The position numbers and the translations under genes are program-made. This document shows, in pieces, positions 48,215 through 61,929 of a stretch of DNA of 64,000 bases. This stretch comes from Taeniopygia guttata (lineage: Eukaryota > Chordata > Aves > Passeriformes > Estrildidae). The notes below the pieces were generated by a model that worked only from the letters and a program-made list of their open reading frames with translations, made no database searches and had not been told where the DNA came from. Where the stretch lies: contig NC_133024.1 of NCBI RefSeq assembly GCF_048771995.1, forward strand, positions 59,664,501 through 59,728,500, given 5' to 3'. Numbering within the stretch: the stretch's first letter is position 1; every line of letters begins with the position of its first letter.

Positions 48215-51200
48215 CAGAAATTGCAGTGGAATTTCTGCACCACAGCAGGTCTGGAGAGAATACTATGTAAATAAGAGTTTAGTCAGCCTCTGCTTTCCAT
48301 TGCAATCTTCAAGATATTTGTGCTGGTAGAGGGAATCTTTCCCTCTAAGCAATGCCTGCTTGATCCTATGGGATTTGTAATCTCCCAGTTTATAGCCCAC
48401 TGCAATGAAAGGCATCTGACAGTGCATCGACTTTGTTTAGATGTGACTTTCTGGCATGTGACTTTCCAATGCAAGAGCTGATATCAGGAGCTGTCAGACC
48501 CACAGTCCAGCAGGGACTGGGGTCTCCCATAAAGCATCACTGCAGTCTCCCCATTTTGTTGGGGCAGAGGGACCTGTGATGCCGTGATGCTCAGAGCTAC
48601 AGCCTAACATCACTCACCAAGGTCAGGTTGGGGTGGTGGACTCCACACTTCATTAAATGCTAAGGAGGCAGATATGTTTATGTATGTATACGTAGAGGTA
48701 TGCAAATATTTACAGACTCAAGAAGAGTGATGTACACATTATACACACAGTACTGTTGATATTATTACATACATTATGTACATTCATATCTATAACATAA
48801 CGCAGTAGAAGATATATCTCTCTAAAAAAAACCCCCAAATTTATGCACTTTAATTGCCAAACAAGACTATTGAAAGCAAGAAGGTTGTTTCATCTATTTC
48901 TGCCATTGCAGCTGGGTCCAGAGTAGGTGTCCAAATTCTGAGTTATAACCACAACTCTTGCAGAGAAAACAATCTCTTAAAATAATTCTGTTTCTCTACT
49001 TTGCACTTTGAAAGATATTTGGAAAGCAATTGCTCACTGTAAATCGCACAGAAGCTTCTGGAGTGGTTTCCTGTTGTGCAGCTTTTGTGCCTGTTGCATC
49101 ATACCAGTCCTGTAAGCACCAGAAGAGCCAGCAATACTCATCTCAGCAGTGTCTTTCCATTTGAAGGGATGCATCCAAAAGTTCACCATAGAAGTGACAT
49201 TGGCTCCAGCTGAGTGGCTGATTACCTCTCTGTAGCCTGCAGTGGCCATTAGTAGGCTTATAGACATATATGGCAAATAAGTAAAGAGCCAGGACCCAGA
49301 GAATTCACTCAGCCTCAAGGTTTTAAAGATCATGCTAGTTCTGCAGGTGCAGGGATGAGAACCAGCTGCCTCTGCTTGCAACCAGTAACACCCACAATTA
49401 AGAATGGAACTCATTTATTCTGGTAAATCAGAAAAAAATCACACTAGTATCATGTAAGCATAATCAGCTTAAGGGGGGTATGCAGAATCAGACTACCAAC
49501 CTTTTCTGTTGGGATTTAAAACCTGACTTTGGCGGATGCCATTGCCTGGGTCACAAAGCAGACAGGACACACAGCTGAGGAGTAGAGTCCATGAATGCTC
49601 TTCAGAAAGCCTGGCACTTCAAGAGCACAGCAGTTACACTACACAGTAAAGCAAAGCAGCTCCAGCCATAAATCATGGTTGTTAGTGTGTGTACTGGGAC
49701 TTGTGGTGTGAGATACAGAAGTGGTCTGAAGTTAGACTGTCTGAGAGCACAGAAATCCCCGAGAAACTGCCAGTGGTTCCGTCTTTTTCATGCTCTGGAG
49801 GAGTATCTGACAGGAATATAAGGGATTTATTGTGTTTGGCTCTGGGTAACACAGAGCTGAAGTTACTGCTGGCTCTGGTTTTGATTTCTAACACTGCAGC
49901 AAACTGCAGGTAGAAACATTTTTTCTCATATTGGCTCACAGGACCTGATCCTCTCATCCACGCAAAGTACTTTTGCAGGACAGTCTCTCCTGCTTCATGT
50001 CCTGCAGTGCAAAAGGAGACCCCCAGCTCCACTGCCTTTTGTGCTGCCCTCTGCAGCAGCCAAACATTTTAGTAGAGATGAGAAGGAGCATTTCTTAGAG
50101 GTGGCAAATAATGCATAACTAATCCATTGGCCCCTAAAAGTAGGACTAAAGGTCATAGTCACAATACACCCAGTCAAACGCCAATGGTGTAAATTTGCAG
50201 TGATACCGAGTAACTACAACTGCTGTAGGTTTAGAGCAGAAAAAAAAATCAGAGTTATACAGAGGCAGTTGTACTGAGAGAGAGCTGAGAAGCTCTCTGG
50301 TGTCTCCTCCTTACCCTGACATGATAAACTATCCTTATGCTATTCAACAGAGCCTCTTATTTATGCTGCACAACTTAATGTTATGTTAAGTCAAAGGTAA
50401 AAATATAGTCACAGAACTGTCTATTAAAACTACAAGTTCTGAAGTAGAAATTTATGAAAAATAAAATAAAGAGATAAAGGAATGTGAATATTGCTTATGA
50501 AGAGAACTTTGAGAATGAGAAAAACGCCAAGGGACAATGCTGTCATCACTGACCCTGCTGAGGCACAGTCCTACCAGATGCCTTAAAAGCCTCTCATCTG
50601 TGCCCTGTTCACAGGCACCTTGGCAAGAAGCTACCAGCCAGGATGTGTTGTCTCCATGTGCCATTTCTAGGGCCTGCCAACTGGAGAGTCAGTGGCACTA
50701 TCTGCAGCCAGAGAGGAGTGGGTAGAGGATGCACTGACTCCAGCTCTCACAAGGACTGGCTCAACGGATATTTGATAATGTCTTTCTTAATTTTGCCTTT
50801 CTGTTTTTAATTTTTATTAAGGTATGTTATAGCATGGTCTGGCTAATTGTTGCTCCCACATCTCAGGGAAGTCTGATCTCAAGGATGCTTGGAGGGCTGA
50901 GGGAGGAGGTTGGCTCTGTGTCCCTCCGCTTCCCATTACCCATTCTTGTGTCTCTACCCCTGCCTGCTGCAGGGAAGTGATGGGCCTTGGGGCATCCTGC
51001 AGCTTTCTCCTCCTCCTTCCTTCCTAACTCCCATCTAGGATGGGGTTTTTTCCCATCAGGGGCTTGGTTTTCTTCTCCCACGTGAAAGGGTAACCAGGAA
51101 AGGAAAACAGCAAATTTGGGTCCGACAAGGATATGTGGGGGATAAATAGTTAAGCAGCATCTGATAGCCACAAAAAAACTTTGTCCCCATCAAACGCTGC

Positions 51201-54200
51201 AGAGATGTCACAGAACAGGCTTACCTCTCCAGGCAGGAAATATCCACGCGACTCCTTGCTACAAGGACCAGGCAGAGATCTTCTGGCTGGGAGGTGCCTG
51301 GGGCACCCTCTTTGTCCTCAGTGTCCCTGGGTGTTGTTGGGACTCTTCTTCTCACTGTTTTGCTGGGCTGTTGGCCTCTCACCCCTACATGTTCCCTTGG
51401 GGATTTGTTGGGGTTCTGTTGGGGTTCTATTTGGATTCTGTGGGGATTCTGTTGCCATAGTTCCCACATTGCCATGCCACATTTCTCAGTCAAGGTGAGG
51501 GCTCCTGCCAGCTTGCAGCCCTTCCTGGATATTTTGGTGGGCTGTGGGAGATTGTCCAGGACTGGGGGATGGAGGGGACAGGGACATGCAGTGGTAGAGG
51601 ATGTGAGATCACATCCAGATATGTCACGCCTGCCTGGCATGCTGGAAGTGGGATGCCAGCCTGTGAGCTTGTCTGGAGGAAGAATCATACTGCTTGTGCC
51701 TGAGGCACCCTGCCCTGACAAGCCCCGAGGGGAGGTGGGTGAAGTGCCCTTCTGTGCTTCTCCAAAAGGAGAGCCTGGGTATCTCATCATCTATGTCATA
51801 GTGGACAAGTTCCACCCAAGTGTTCCTTGCTGTTCAATTTTGCTGTGCGCTGCATCTTGAGCCTTTTCTGGCATGAGCTGCTCCCATGGGCCACAGCACA
51901 CCAATACCCTCACCCCATCCATCTGCCAGTGCTGGGGCATGGAGTGTGTCAGTGACCCCTGCTGTCCCCAAAAGGGCTCTTCAACTTGTTGGGTTTAGGT
52001 CTTCTGTGTATGTGCCTTGTTTTTCTACCATCCAGAGGTGAAATAAGGTTGCTGCTTATTCTGGCAGCTGAGTGTCTGAGCTGAAGGCTTGGGAAAGTTG
52101 CAAAGGCTAATGACTTGGGCAAAAACTGCTTCTACATTTCTTTCAGAGATTTTTTGAAAGGAAAGAAAACCAGGTTTAAAGGGAATGTTTGCCTGAGTCC
52201 AGCTGTGAGATGTACTTATGCTGTCAGGAAGTTGTGGCTCCATCACTGCTTCTTCCAGCTGTGCTTTACCCTCTGCAGTCAGTCCCTTTAAGTCCCTCCA
52301 TCAGACCCTGTGGGGTATTTTCCACTCTGGTGGCTGTGTTCATTGTGGACCCAGGGGTTGGTCTCACAAGACTCAGAGAGAGGAATTTTCCTTGTGCTCA
52401 GCAGTGTTTTGGTGTTTTAAAAATGTTTTAAGAGAACAACTGAAAATGGGTGGAACACAAAACCACATGACCAGGTCAGTGGTCCCACAGCTGGGCTGCC
52501 TGCTGGGCCCTCTGCTTTCTGTGTCCTTCAGCTCAACACTGCAGCCCAATTTTCCTCTTCATGGGACAAGACATTAAAATTAAGCCAAAATACCAATGAG
52601 TTTGATGTGTGGTCCTAGAAGTAACAATTGATCTGGTGAGACTGGAGGAGTTTTCCTCCTCCTGGATCCTGCTGCAAAGGGTGGAGAGAAAACACCAGAT
52701 TATGGTCAAAGATGATGTCTGGGGCCAGGGGCAGTGCTCACCTCCTACTCGGAGAGTTGTGATGTCAATGTTCACCTTGTGTCCCAAATATTTCCTTAAG
52801 AGCAGGGAAGTTTCTTATGCAATGGTACTGTCATACATGGGCTGGGCCACAGATTCCCACTGCAAAACAAGGAGTGGTTTTGTGGAGGCAGGGGACATTC
52901 CCTAATATGCAGTTATTTAAATCAAAATCATTTATTTTACAAAACATACCTCTAATACCCTATAGATTTTATAATTCACTTTAATTTCTCACCAGGAAAA
53001 AGTCAATTCCTGCATGGGAGGGAAGCCAGAGGTAAGAATACTTTAGTCTGCTCAGCAAAGAGGGACCTATTTTTAATCCAAATGCCCTCTGTTAGCTCTT
53101 GCCTATTTAGTGTAAAACCAGGATTTACTACATGTACAACTTAATACCCTTTTTATATTTGCATAGAGATCCTGCAGTATATGTATGAACAGTTTTTGAG
53201 ATAAGAGAGGGAAGGCCTTGGGAGTCAAAGTCATTGTTTTTCATGAATTATTTAATGCTAAACATAAATATTGAGAGAACTGAATTCCCGTGCACTTGCA
53301 GACTTCACTCTTGTGCTCCTGAGGATTTTCACTTTATATCCAATTATTAAGAGCCTGGTTGTAAGTGAATGTAGAAAAATTACAGGAAGCCTTTACAGGT
53401 ACTTACAGGGCTTCATTTTCCTGTTGAAAGGAGAGACAGGTTCTAGACAAAACAGAAGCAAAGGTGGTACTTCTCATCTCCCTCAAAAGAGTGTGCCTAA
53501 GGAGGGAATGTGCCAGGCAGCAGAAATCAAGCCCTAGGGAAGAGACTTCCTCCAGTGGTGACCTCGAAGAGGATTGAAGTTGGAGTTCCTGTGGCGCACA
53601 TTCATCAACTCCGCTCATTGTAATTCCCATGATTTACGTTCTCACAATCGTGATTAGGTGGTGAAAAAAATTATCTACATGCAGGGTTGACTTTAGAAAG
53701 TGACATTCTTTGTCCAAATCCAATCAAGCCCCACAGCATGCGGTCCTTTGGATTTAGCATTAATTTTAATATGTGTGTCCCTGAAAATAACCCTCCTGGC
53801 TTTGGAAACCTCAGAGATGAAGAGACTCTTGGGCAAGTACTGGGCAGAAAATTATGTCTGAGAGCTGTCATTGCTTTCTCCAAAGGCAATTGTACTGTAG
53901 TGAAGAATGGGATGCACTGGCATTGAATTAATTTTTAAAATGTAGTCAGAGACAACTTGGTGGAGAAATTTACTTCTCCAGACATAAAATGGGGTCCAAA
54001 GGAACTCCACCACAATTCTTTGTGGAGTTGCTGTTATCTCAACAGTGCAATGCAGTGAGCAGCAGATTTTTGCCCTACTGTAGGCAGCGTAATCAGATTA
54101 ATATTTGCTTTTTTGCTTCTAATGACTTTGATAAGACCGACAAAATACCTCTACCTTTAGATCTAAAATCCCTCATGCATTTGGTGTTGTTGTGACTTTA

Positions 54201-57200
54201 ACAGGCCAAGGTTTTACACTGAAGCCTTCTTGTTGCTGCTTCTCAAAGCTTTCCAAGATAGTCAAGTAACAGTCTGAGTTTTGCCTGCTGACATGCTTGG
54301 GCTCCTCTTTTCAAGTTGAAGATCAGAAACCAGCAAACTGCATGGACAAAATAAAAAACGGGGTAAAATAGGAGCGTAAATCCCTATGCAGCATCTCTCC
54401 ATCATGCCTTTCTACATCATCTTGCTGTATCAAACTTCAAAAGCAAATCTTGCCTAATGAGCAAGAACAGTCTCTGGCCAGTCATCCAGGCAAATGGCTC
54501 ATGGGTACAGGGCAGGAGGAAACCAGAAGAAATCAGTTACTTATCTATTGGAATCTGAGAAAATGAGCTCCCCCCCAAAATTTGTGTGGGTTCAATCAGA
54601 CAGACAAATGAGCGAGAACATTTTTATTAACATGCTACATACCTAATAACGTTTTTGAAACTATTAGCCAGCCACACTACACCAGTGGCAGCTTTCCTAT
54701 GCTCTTGAGTGGTTCTCCCACCCTCCAATTTTTCTCCTATGAACAGAAAGCTGTAGTGCTGATTGCAAAGGACAGATACCTAATTATAGGCTTGTTATTA
54801 GCAGAGTCTGGGAAATAAAAGTCTGCAGTTCATATCATGTAGAGAATGATGAAGCATCTCAAATCACTAATGTGATTCAAAGTAGTCTCAGAATCTGCAC
54901 ATTTATTTTCCCCATCAAATCTATGGGAAAGCCTATTTGCAGTGAGATTTGGAAGGCTTTCCCCTTCCTTTTCTTGACTGTTGCCAAAAGTAAATTTTGA
55001 ATGTTTTCCTGATATCTTTATCCCATCAATCTGTCAGTCAGTCCCACAATGTCCTTCATGCAAACCTATCAGGGCACTCTAAGATCTAGTGTTTAATAAA
55101 TATCTTGGAGGAAAACAATGTTTTCCTCCAACAAAACAACACCTGAAATATGTGATATCCTGCTGCATGCAAGCACAACCCAGCAAGCTACTGGGGCATG
55201 CTGTCTCTTTGCTACTCTTGGAGCATGTTCCTGGCTGATCACAGCACTGCAGGCTTGTTGTCCTCAGGTGTGGCTGGTGGGCAATGACCTTGGGAAAGGA
55301 TGGGAGTGGAGCCATCTCCAGTTGGCACACACCTCTGCTCCTGCTAAGAGTCTGCTTTATAGTCACACTTAAACCAGATATATTGTTTAAATTAAAATGA
55401 AGAGAGACAGAGAGGAAAGAAAGCATTCAACAGAAAAGATGTGAAGTGAGGGAAAACAGGCACTTCTTACTCTGTTACTGAAGGCTTCATATAAATAACA
55501 AGCCATTAAACTTTATGACCAAGTTCTTGGACTAGTAGTTTGGTTGTTTTTATGCTGCAGCTGCCCACACAAGTTTTGAACGGTTTCTGACCCCTCTCCC
55601 CTCCTGCATTTTCTTTCCTTCCCCTTGCCCAGTTTTGTGAGATATATGGTCCTTTGAATAAATCACACCTCTTCATTTTTCATGGGCTGGCTGTCAAGTC
55701 CATTGTCTGTCTCTTAAAGACAGTCCATCCAGTGGAGCTGATCTCATTTGGTGATGGTGTAAAGCACATCTGAGCTTTTATCTTTCCAGTGCATGTTGCT
55801 AGAAATTTCCTGTGCTGGTACTCACTAAATTAGTGAGTGTTGTGTCTTCATGGCTTGAAATACTTGACTCCAAAATCCCTGTTTTCTTACATGTGGTATA
55901 CATGGAGAGAAAACTTGGTATATCTTAATGATTTTCATCTGGAGGAAAAATATAGAAGAAAGGGTAATTTCTGATTCCAGGATTCCAAATTTTCACAAGA
56001 AAAAAATATAGATCCTCCAACCCTTCTTCCTTCTCACACCCTCTTTTGGGACTAATATCTTAGACTAGTTCTAAACTTTGAACAAACCCCAGAGGAGACA
56101 GCTCACCATCAACAGCCAGACACAGTCATTAAGTACAAAAGTAAAAGAAAATGAAAACCATGGAGAAAGAAGAATAACAGTACATTTTTGAAATTGGATG
56201 AAAGAAACTAGATAGTGATGTGCAAATGCATGAAGGAATACCAGAGCAATTTAATTTAGAAGAATGTGGTAGTTGAACCTACCTAAATATTGCAAATCTT
56301 AGTCCTTGTAAGTTTTGGAGAAAACCCAGGGCAGGGTCTCAGAAGAGGAAAAATGTGTTCTTGATGTTGCTAATAATCTGGTGACTCTGAATTCTGAAGG
56401 AGCTGCAAATGCTATAAAGAGTTTACCAGAAAAACTGAATATGGGAAGAAAACTGTGAATAGAGAGAGAGAAAAAGCTATAAAATTACGTTTCAAGGATT
56501 CTGGTTCTCTTTGATATAATATGTCAAAAGCTAGAAATACCCAGTCATGGGCTGTAAACAGCTTTGACAATCTGATTGATGTGTGCATTAACTGAATTCA
56601 TGACATAAAATATATAAGCCTTCAAGTGCTTATTTTTCCCCATGAAAATGATTACCATGAGCACTTTGCACAGTGACATGTATGTGAACTTGTACCCGTG
56701 ATTTCTCAGCCACAGTACAAAAGATGTCAGTATAAGGAAGAGCTTCAATCTCTATAATTTATTTTAAATGTATTTGCAAATGACAAGGCATTTAAAAGAA
56801 CTATCTTTTAATAAACTTGCTCCAACCACGTTTTAGCTCTTTTGTTAACCGCATCTGTTTTTCTTTACTTACAAAGTTTTGTAGTGATTCTCTTGTCTGG
56901 GGGAAAAAACAAAAGGTTGTGGGATGTCACTTCTCTGGTATTGATGTTTCATATGCATAATGTGGAAGGAATGCTGCTTCAGATTTCTGCGGGTGCCCGT
57001 GCTTACAGTTCTATGTTCTCCTCACGAAGAACACAGGTATCCCACAGAACAATAGCAGTTTCCCTTGGCACTACCATTCACCTGAATCTCAGAAGCAGTT
57101 TCCTTAGCAGGCCTCCCAGGAGATCTGCAGCTCAGCCCTTGCCATCATGCAGGTGTGGCTGTGCATTGGTGGCAGCTGTGCATCAAGGATGATGGGTTTC

Positions 57201-60200
57201 AACAACGAGGCAAGTAATTTCTGATCTCGTTTGCTCAAGTGCATTTATTGCATCTAAATTTTTGCCTTTAAACAGTACTGCCTGGTGCTTCCCCAGAAGA
57301 GAAAACATGGGGGATATGTGTAGATGTAAATGGAGATGGCTGGCTATGGTTTCTAAGGACTCTGTTTTTGGTGGGGTGGAGCTGATGCAAAGAGAAGGAA
57401 AAAATCAAAGACAAATAATTAGGCAGATGTCTTATTATTTGCAAGAGATAATCCACTGTCATCAGAAAGATAGTAACTTCTCTGAAGGGTAGGAAGGAGA
57501 TTTGACCTCTACAAAGAGCCAGAATACAGTAAAAAAAAAAAAAATAAACCCCCACCCCTTTTTTTTAACTTCATTTTTCACAAGCTTTATGATCGTTGAA
57601 GGCTAGAAGTTAGCAAGGCTGAACCTAGTCAATGAGATTGCAGAGTACAGCAGATAATGGCATCTTTGATCAATCAGGCAAAGCAGATAAAGATGCACTA
57701 CAAAAACTGGCCTGCGAGTCACAGAAATATCTCTTTTTCTCTCATTCAGCAATTCTTGTGATAAGACTAGGAGAAATTAATCAGCATTGAGGTAGAAGGT
57801 GAGGGAGATATGGGCTGATGGCATGTACCTTGTCTGTAAGATGATGGCAGGCTTGGTTTAGTCATTTCAGATGAGGCTTCCCAGGTCACTGGAGTGCCCC
57901 TTTCTGCCTCAGAAAGGTGATGTTGGGATGCTGTCATCTTATTAGTGTCAGGTAGGAATCTTTGCTAGAAGTAGGACGGTCTCCAGGTACCTTGTTAGAT
58001 ATAGAAGATGTGACAATCCCAGCAGCAAATAACACAAAGCATTTCATGGCTCTGGAAAGGCTTGACTGTCTCATAAAAGGAGGGCTGACAGAGATTCAGC
58101 AGCCTGAACAACTGCACTTTTCTGTGCAGCTCAAACTTGTGGATAAACATGCAATCAGGCACACTTTTAGAGGAGCAATCATGCACCTTTCTGCTAACTA
58201 CTAATGGCAACAGAAACTACTTGCACATTTGTATCTTTCTATTCTAAATACAGGAGCCAGTGTCCTTGGCCTTCATCATTCTGCAATGATACCTGGTCTG
58301 TGATCACCTGCAATGCAGTGACAAGCAAAACCAGTAAATCATATTCCTGACATCCTATCTATGCAGAAAGTGACTTTGGTAAGATAGGAAGGGTAACACA
58401 AGCACAATGGGTAACCTCAGTGTTTGTGGTATGCAAAACAGCTCTTCAGTTAACGGGCTGGCTGCCATATACTGTATGTTTATGTTGTACAGACAGCTTA
58501 GATGGATTATGCTTTCTGCCAAAATGCTCAGGTTAAATACCATGTAAAATATTTAATGGGCATCGCATATATCTGCCACTTCATCCCTGCATACAGGTGG
58601 AAAGGGAAGAGCTGTCCTTTCCCTAAGCAGAACAGGTTTAGCTTTGCTTCTTATGCAGCCAACTCTGCTCAGACCGGGAGTGCTCACACCTGGTGGTGTC
58701 TGCTCAGACAGGGCTGGCAGCTCAGCCACAGAACATGAGCTGGGCAGTAAGAGACACCTTGCAGAAGACACAGTGACCTTCACACTGTAAATCAGAGATG
58801 CAAAGCTTGTGTATATGTGTATATGTGTATATGTGAGTGCCATCATTGGACACCATATCAGAAACCTTGCACATGGGTGGCTGCATTGCTTGAGTGCAGT
58901 GGGGAAGAGCTGGTCCTAAAAGGACCCTGGAGGAGAGCCAAGGGCCTGTGCAGGCTGGCAGCACCCAGCTGCTGTGCAGCAGCATGGGCACAGCACCTTA
59001 CACCTGAGCACAGAGGAAGGGTCACCTTCACCTTCGCTCTTCCCTTCAGCATTTGACTGCAGTTCACTTTTAGCAATGCAGAACATGGTTACAGCTTTTT
59101 TTTTGGGGGATTGTCTCTGCCCATCTCATCACACGACTTGCCACACCTAAGCCTTTTACTTGGACTTCGCTTGCTGAATCATTGACATTACTGTAGTGTG
59201 AACATCTTTGTGAAATTTGTGCCTTTACCTAGGTGGGATCTGTGCTTTGACTGAGATGTGTGGGTTTTTTACTTCTGGATGGTTTAGAGTGAAACCTCTA
59301 CAACAAGTAAGGAACAACAATAGTAATAAAAAGCAGTATAATATTTTTAAAGCTCAATAACTCTGCACTTTCTCCTGCTGAGATACACCGTGCTATGAAG
59401 CTTATGTCACTAACGGGATTGTTCATTTCAGTAAGGCAAAGCACCAGGGACATTATAATTAATAATGCTTAAAAGGAAACAAGTTATTGTGCTTGGGGCA
59501 GAAGGGCAAAAATTGTTCTCTATTATTTTTTGAAGAGTTAATTGGTAGTAGGCAAAGATGTGCTGTGTTGAGCCAGCAGGTGCTGCTTTATGACTACATT
59601 AATGTTAATGATATCCTCTGGACACATATGAAGACAGGTTAACCTGTTTCTTTCTCATTGCATTTCTCTGGGTGGATGTGTGTTCTGATTCCAGCTATTT
59701 TTCAAGTGCCACCGCAGAGCCTTTGGACAGACAGTGACCCTACATTTGCACAGAGTTTTGCAGGCAATTTTGGAAAACCAGGTAACTTTTGTAACCTCGA
59801 TTCATCTCAAGACAGATTTTGCAGGTTTAAAGTTGAGGGAAATGGGTAAAAGGGGCTGCTTCACTGGCATAAAATCATTCCTAGGGGTTACATAACATTT
59901 CTAAAATTGCCTGTTTAATTGTTCCTAGGTGTGCTTAACAATAGTACCTGGGTTTATTCTCTTATTTCATTGCTGAAACCTTTCTTCTTCTGGCATACCA
60001 TTAAAAGAGCACTCTGGCACCAATTTAAACCCTGAGAGGAGCAGATGTTAAAATTGTGTTCCTCTAAGCAAAGTGTGCCATGGCCCATCAAAGCATGATA
60101 TGTGCTAGAAAAAGTAAACCAGTGCTCCACAGAGCTTGAAATTATCTTGTTTCAGTACCACTCCACATTTAAGTTCAGTTATGAGCTTATATTATCTTTT

Positions 60201-60255
60201 TTTAATGTTCTTTTTGCATTTCTAGTTTGGCAAAATTACACTGTCTAGCACTAAG
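48215..60255. other. Largely non-coding, no assembled gene
   Basis: It contains weak minus-strand coding-like frames at 49034-49414 and 49682-50032 and opposite-strand frames at 51221-51860. AT-rich stretches lie near 48.68-48.85 and 52.9-53.2 kb, and a short TGTATA repeat near 58.8 kb. No clear mobile element was recognised. If the minus-strand segments form one gene, part of this is its upstream exons and introns. Confidence 0.45.
58808..58835. repeat. (TGTATA)n microsatellite
   Basis: About four to five repeats of a GTGTATAT-type unit. Confidence 0.8.
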
Positions 60256-60257
60256 CT

Positions 60258-60628
60258 TTAGATATCCTTAAAGATATTTATATCTTTCATAAGATGCTTG
60301 CTTTGAACAAGCCCATCAGCTCCAGTAAAAATCTGTGTGCCATTGTAACAGGCAAAAATGCTGTGGAAGGGTAGTCCTGGGAGCTGAGTGTAGAGCTTTT
60401 GGCAAAAACCAGGTGACAGCGCCATTTGAGAAACCCACTGGGTAAAGATTGATTCGGAAAGCCAAATCTGATTTTTAATAAGATTACCAGATGGGTCCTG
60501 TGCCTCGTTAGAAGTCTGCTCCTGCAGGTCTAGTGATAAAAACACATAGGAGAACAAATCTTGCATGCCTACAAGGACTGAGAGAGATGTACTCAGCAGT
60601 GTTTGCCCATTAGAACATGGGTACAAGT
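60258..60628 (-). CDS. Candidate terminal coding exon of an unassigned minus-strand gene
   Basis: On the - strand, acceptor GAAATAGTTTACTCAG is followed by a 123-codon open frame, including the stop. It begins after two bases with LYPCSNGQTLLSTSLSVLVG, contains IWLSESIFTQWVSQMALSPG, and ends KDINIFKDI then TAA. Codon use and composition look protein-like, and an uninterrupted frame of this length in AT-rich DNA is unusual. I recognise no family and see no coding partner upstream within the window. It could be the last exon of a gene that continues beyond 64 kb, a fragment of a retrotransposed gene, or chance. Confidence 0.3.
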
Positions 60629-61045
60629 CTGAGTAAACTATTTCAAAATTTCTTGAAGATGACGGATGAATAATCAGAAAGGGCAGTGGGGGGAGAGTCC
60701 ATATAAAATCTTAGGATGGTTACAGCACTGGTGCCACAACCAGAGGTTCAGCTACTTAGATCATGGGAGTCTCTTTGAGAAACCTGATCTCCTGGGAGCT
60801 GATGTGGTTGATCTGCCAGAGAAGGGGAAGAGTGTCTTTGCCCCCAGGCTTGCCTGGCTGGTGAAGATGGCTTTAAAGTAATGCTGCCAGGGGAGGGAAA
60901 CCTCAATCCATCCCACGCCTGCCAGTGTGATGCCAGTTCCAGCCAGAGATGCTCAGAGCCTGGAGAGGGATCACAGTCAGCAAGAGAGCACCTGAAGAGC
61001 AGCACAGTGTGATTCCAGACACTCCAGACAGTAAATCAGCTTAAT

Positions 61046-61060
61046 GGGGGGGGGGGGGGG
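61046..61060 (+). repeat. G15 homopolymer
   Basis: Fifteen consecutive G's at the upstream edge of the CR1 endonuclease fragment. Prone to slippage and sequencing error. Confidence 0.9.
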
Positions 61061-61920
61061 CAGCTTAAATGTCTCTATTGAATGCAAGCAGAATGGGGAA
61101 TAAACCAGAGGAATTAGGGAACTGTGCACTCCTGCAGGGCTGTGATGGGTGAGCTCTGTGACTGAAGAGTTGGAATGAAGGGACACAGGCTCTTTAGGAA
61201 GGACAGGGTGTGGAGACGAGGAGGGAGTGTCACCCTCCATGTCAATGACCAGCTCCTGCTGCATGGAGCTTTGCCTGGGGATGCATCAGGTGCCAGCTTG
61301 GAGCTTATGAGTCTGGATTAAAGGGAGAGCAGGGACAAGTGACATCATAGTAGGGGTCTGCTGTGGGCTGCCTGACCCATAGCAGAATGGATTAGTTCCT
61401 CTGTAGTCACATAGGAGTGATCTCAGGTTCACTAGTCTTGGTTCTTATAGGGAACTTCAACCACCCTCATATCTTGTGGGGAAACAGCACAACAGGGCAT
61501 AAACCACCCAGGACATTCCTGGAATGCCCTGATAATGTGATGGAGGAACCAATGAGAAGGGGTGCTAATGTTGGACCTTGTTTTCACCAACAAGAGTATC
61601 TGATGAGGGATGTGAAACTCAAGGGCGGCCTTGGCTGCAGTGACCACAAAATTATGGAGTTAGAATACTTAGGATTGAGGAGAGCAAAAAAACTCATCCG
61701 GACTTTGAGAAGGAAGACTTTGATCTCTTCAGGAATCTGCTTGGTAGAATTTCCAGGTAGGATGATGGGCCCAGAAAAGCTGGTTAATAATTAAGGATAA
61801 CTTCCTCCAAGCTCAAGAGTGATGCATCCCAACAAAGAGGAAGTCAAGCAAAAATGCTGAAAGGTTTGTGTGCATGAGCAAGGAACTCCTGGACAAATTT
61901 AAACATATGATCTGGGTTTC
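61060..61920 (+). mobile_element. CR1 LINE fragment, ORF2 endonuclease region, frameshifted
   Basis: Translation across frames gives GDIIVGVCCGLPDP, then LIGNFNHPHILWGNSTTGHK, RRGANVGPCFHQQEYLMRD, VKLKGGLGCSDHKIMELEYL and DFEKEDFDLFRNLLGRISR. These track the apurinic-type endonuclease part of CR1 ORF2, with its GDFNHPDICW, LGCSDHEMVEF and DLLGRVPW motifs. Catalytic positions are partly kept (D/N of the GxFNHP motif, SDH), but several frameshifts and stops make it dead. The upstream limit may extend to about 60.88 kb. The copy ends near 61.92 kb without the reverse transcriptase. Confidence 0.88.
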
Positions 61921-61929
61921 CAGGTTCCT

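Noticed and set aside
49034..49414. Minus-strand 126-codon frame with a possible donor GAGAG|GTAATC at 49226
   Set aside because: A TAA lies directly upstream of its ATG, so it could only be a first exon. Composition and borders are not convincing.
49682..50032. Minus-strand frame with protein-like composition behind an acceptor TTTTGCACTGCAG at about 50001
   Set aside because: No convincing donor was found before the stop and no family was recognised. It is kept only as a possible exon if the minus-strand gene is confirmed.
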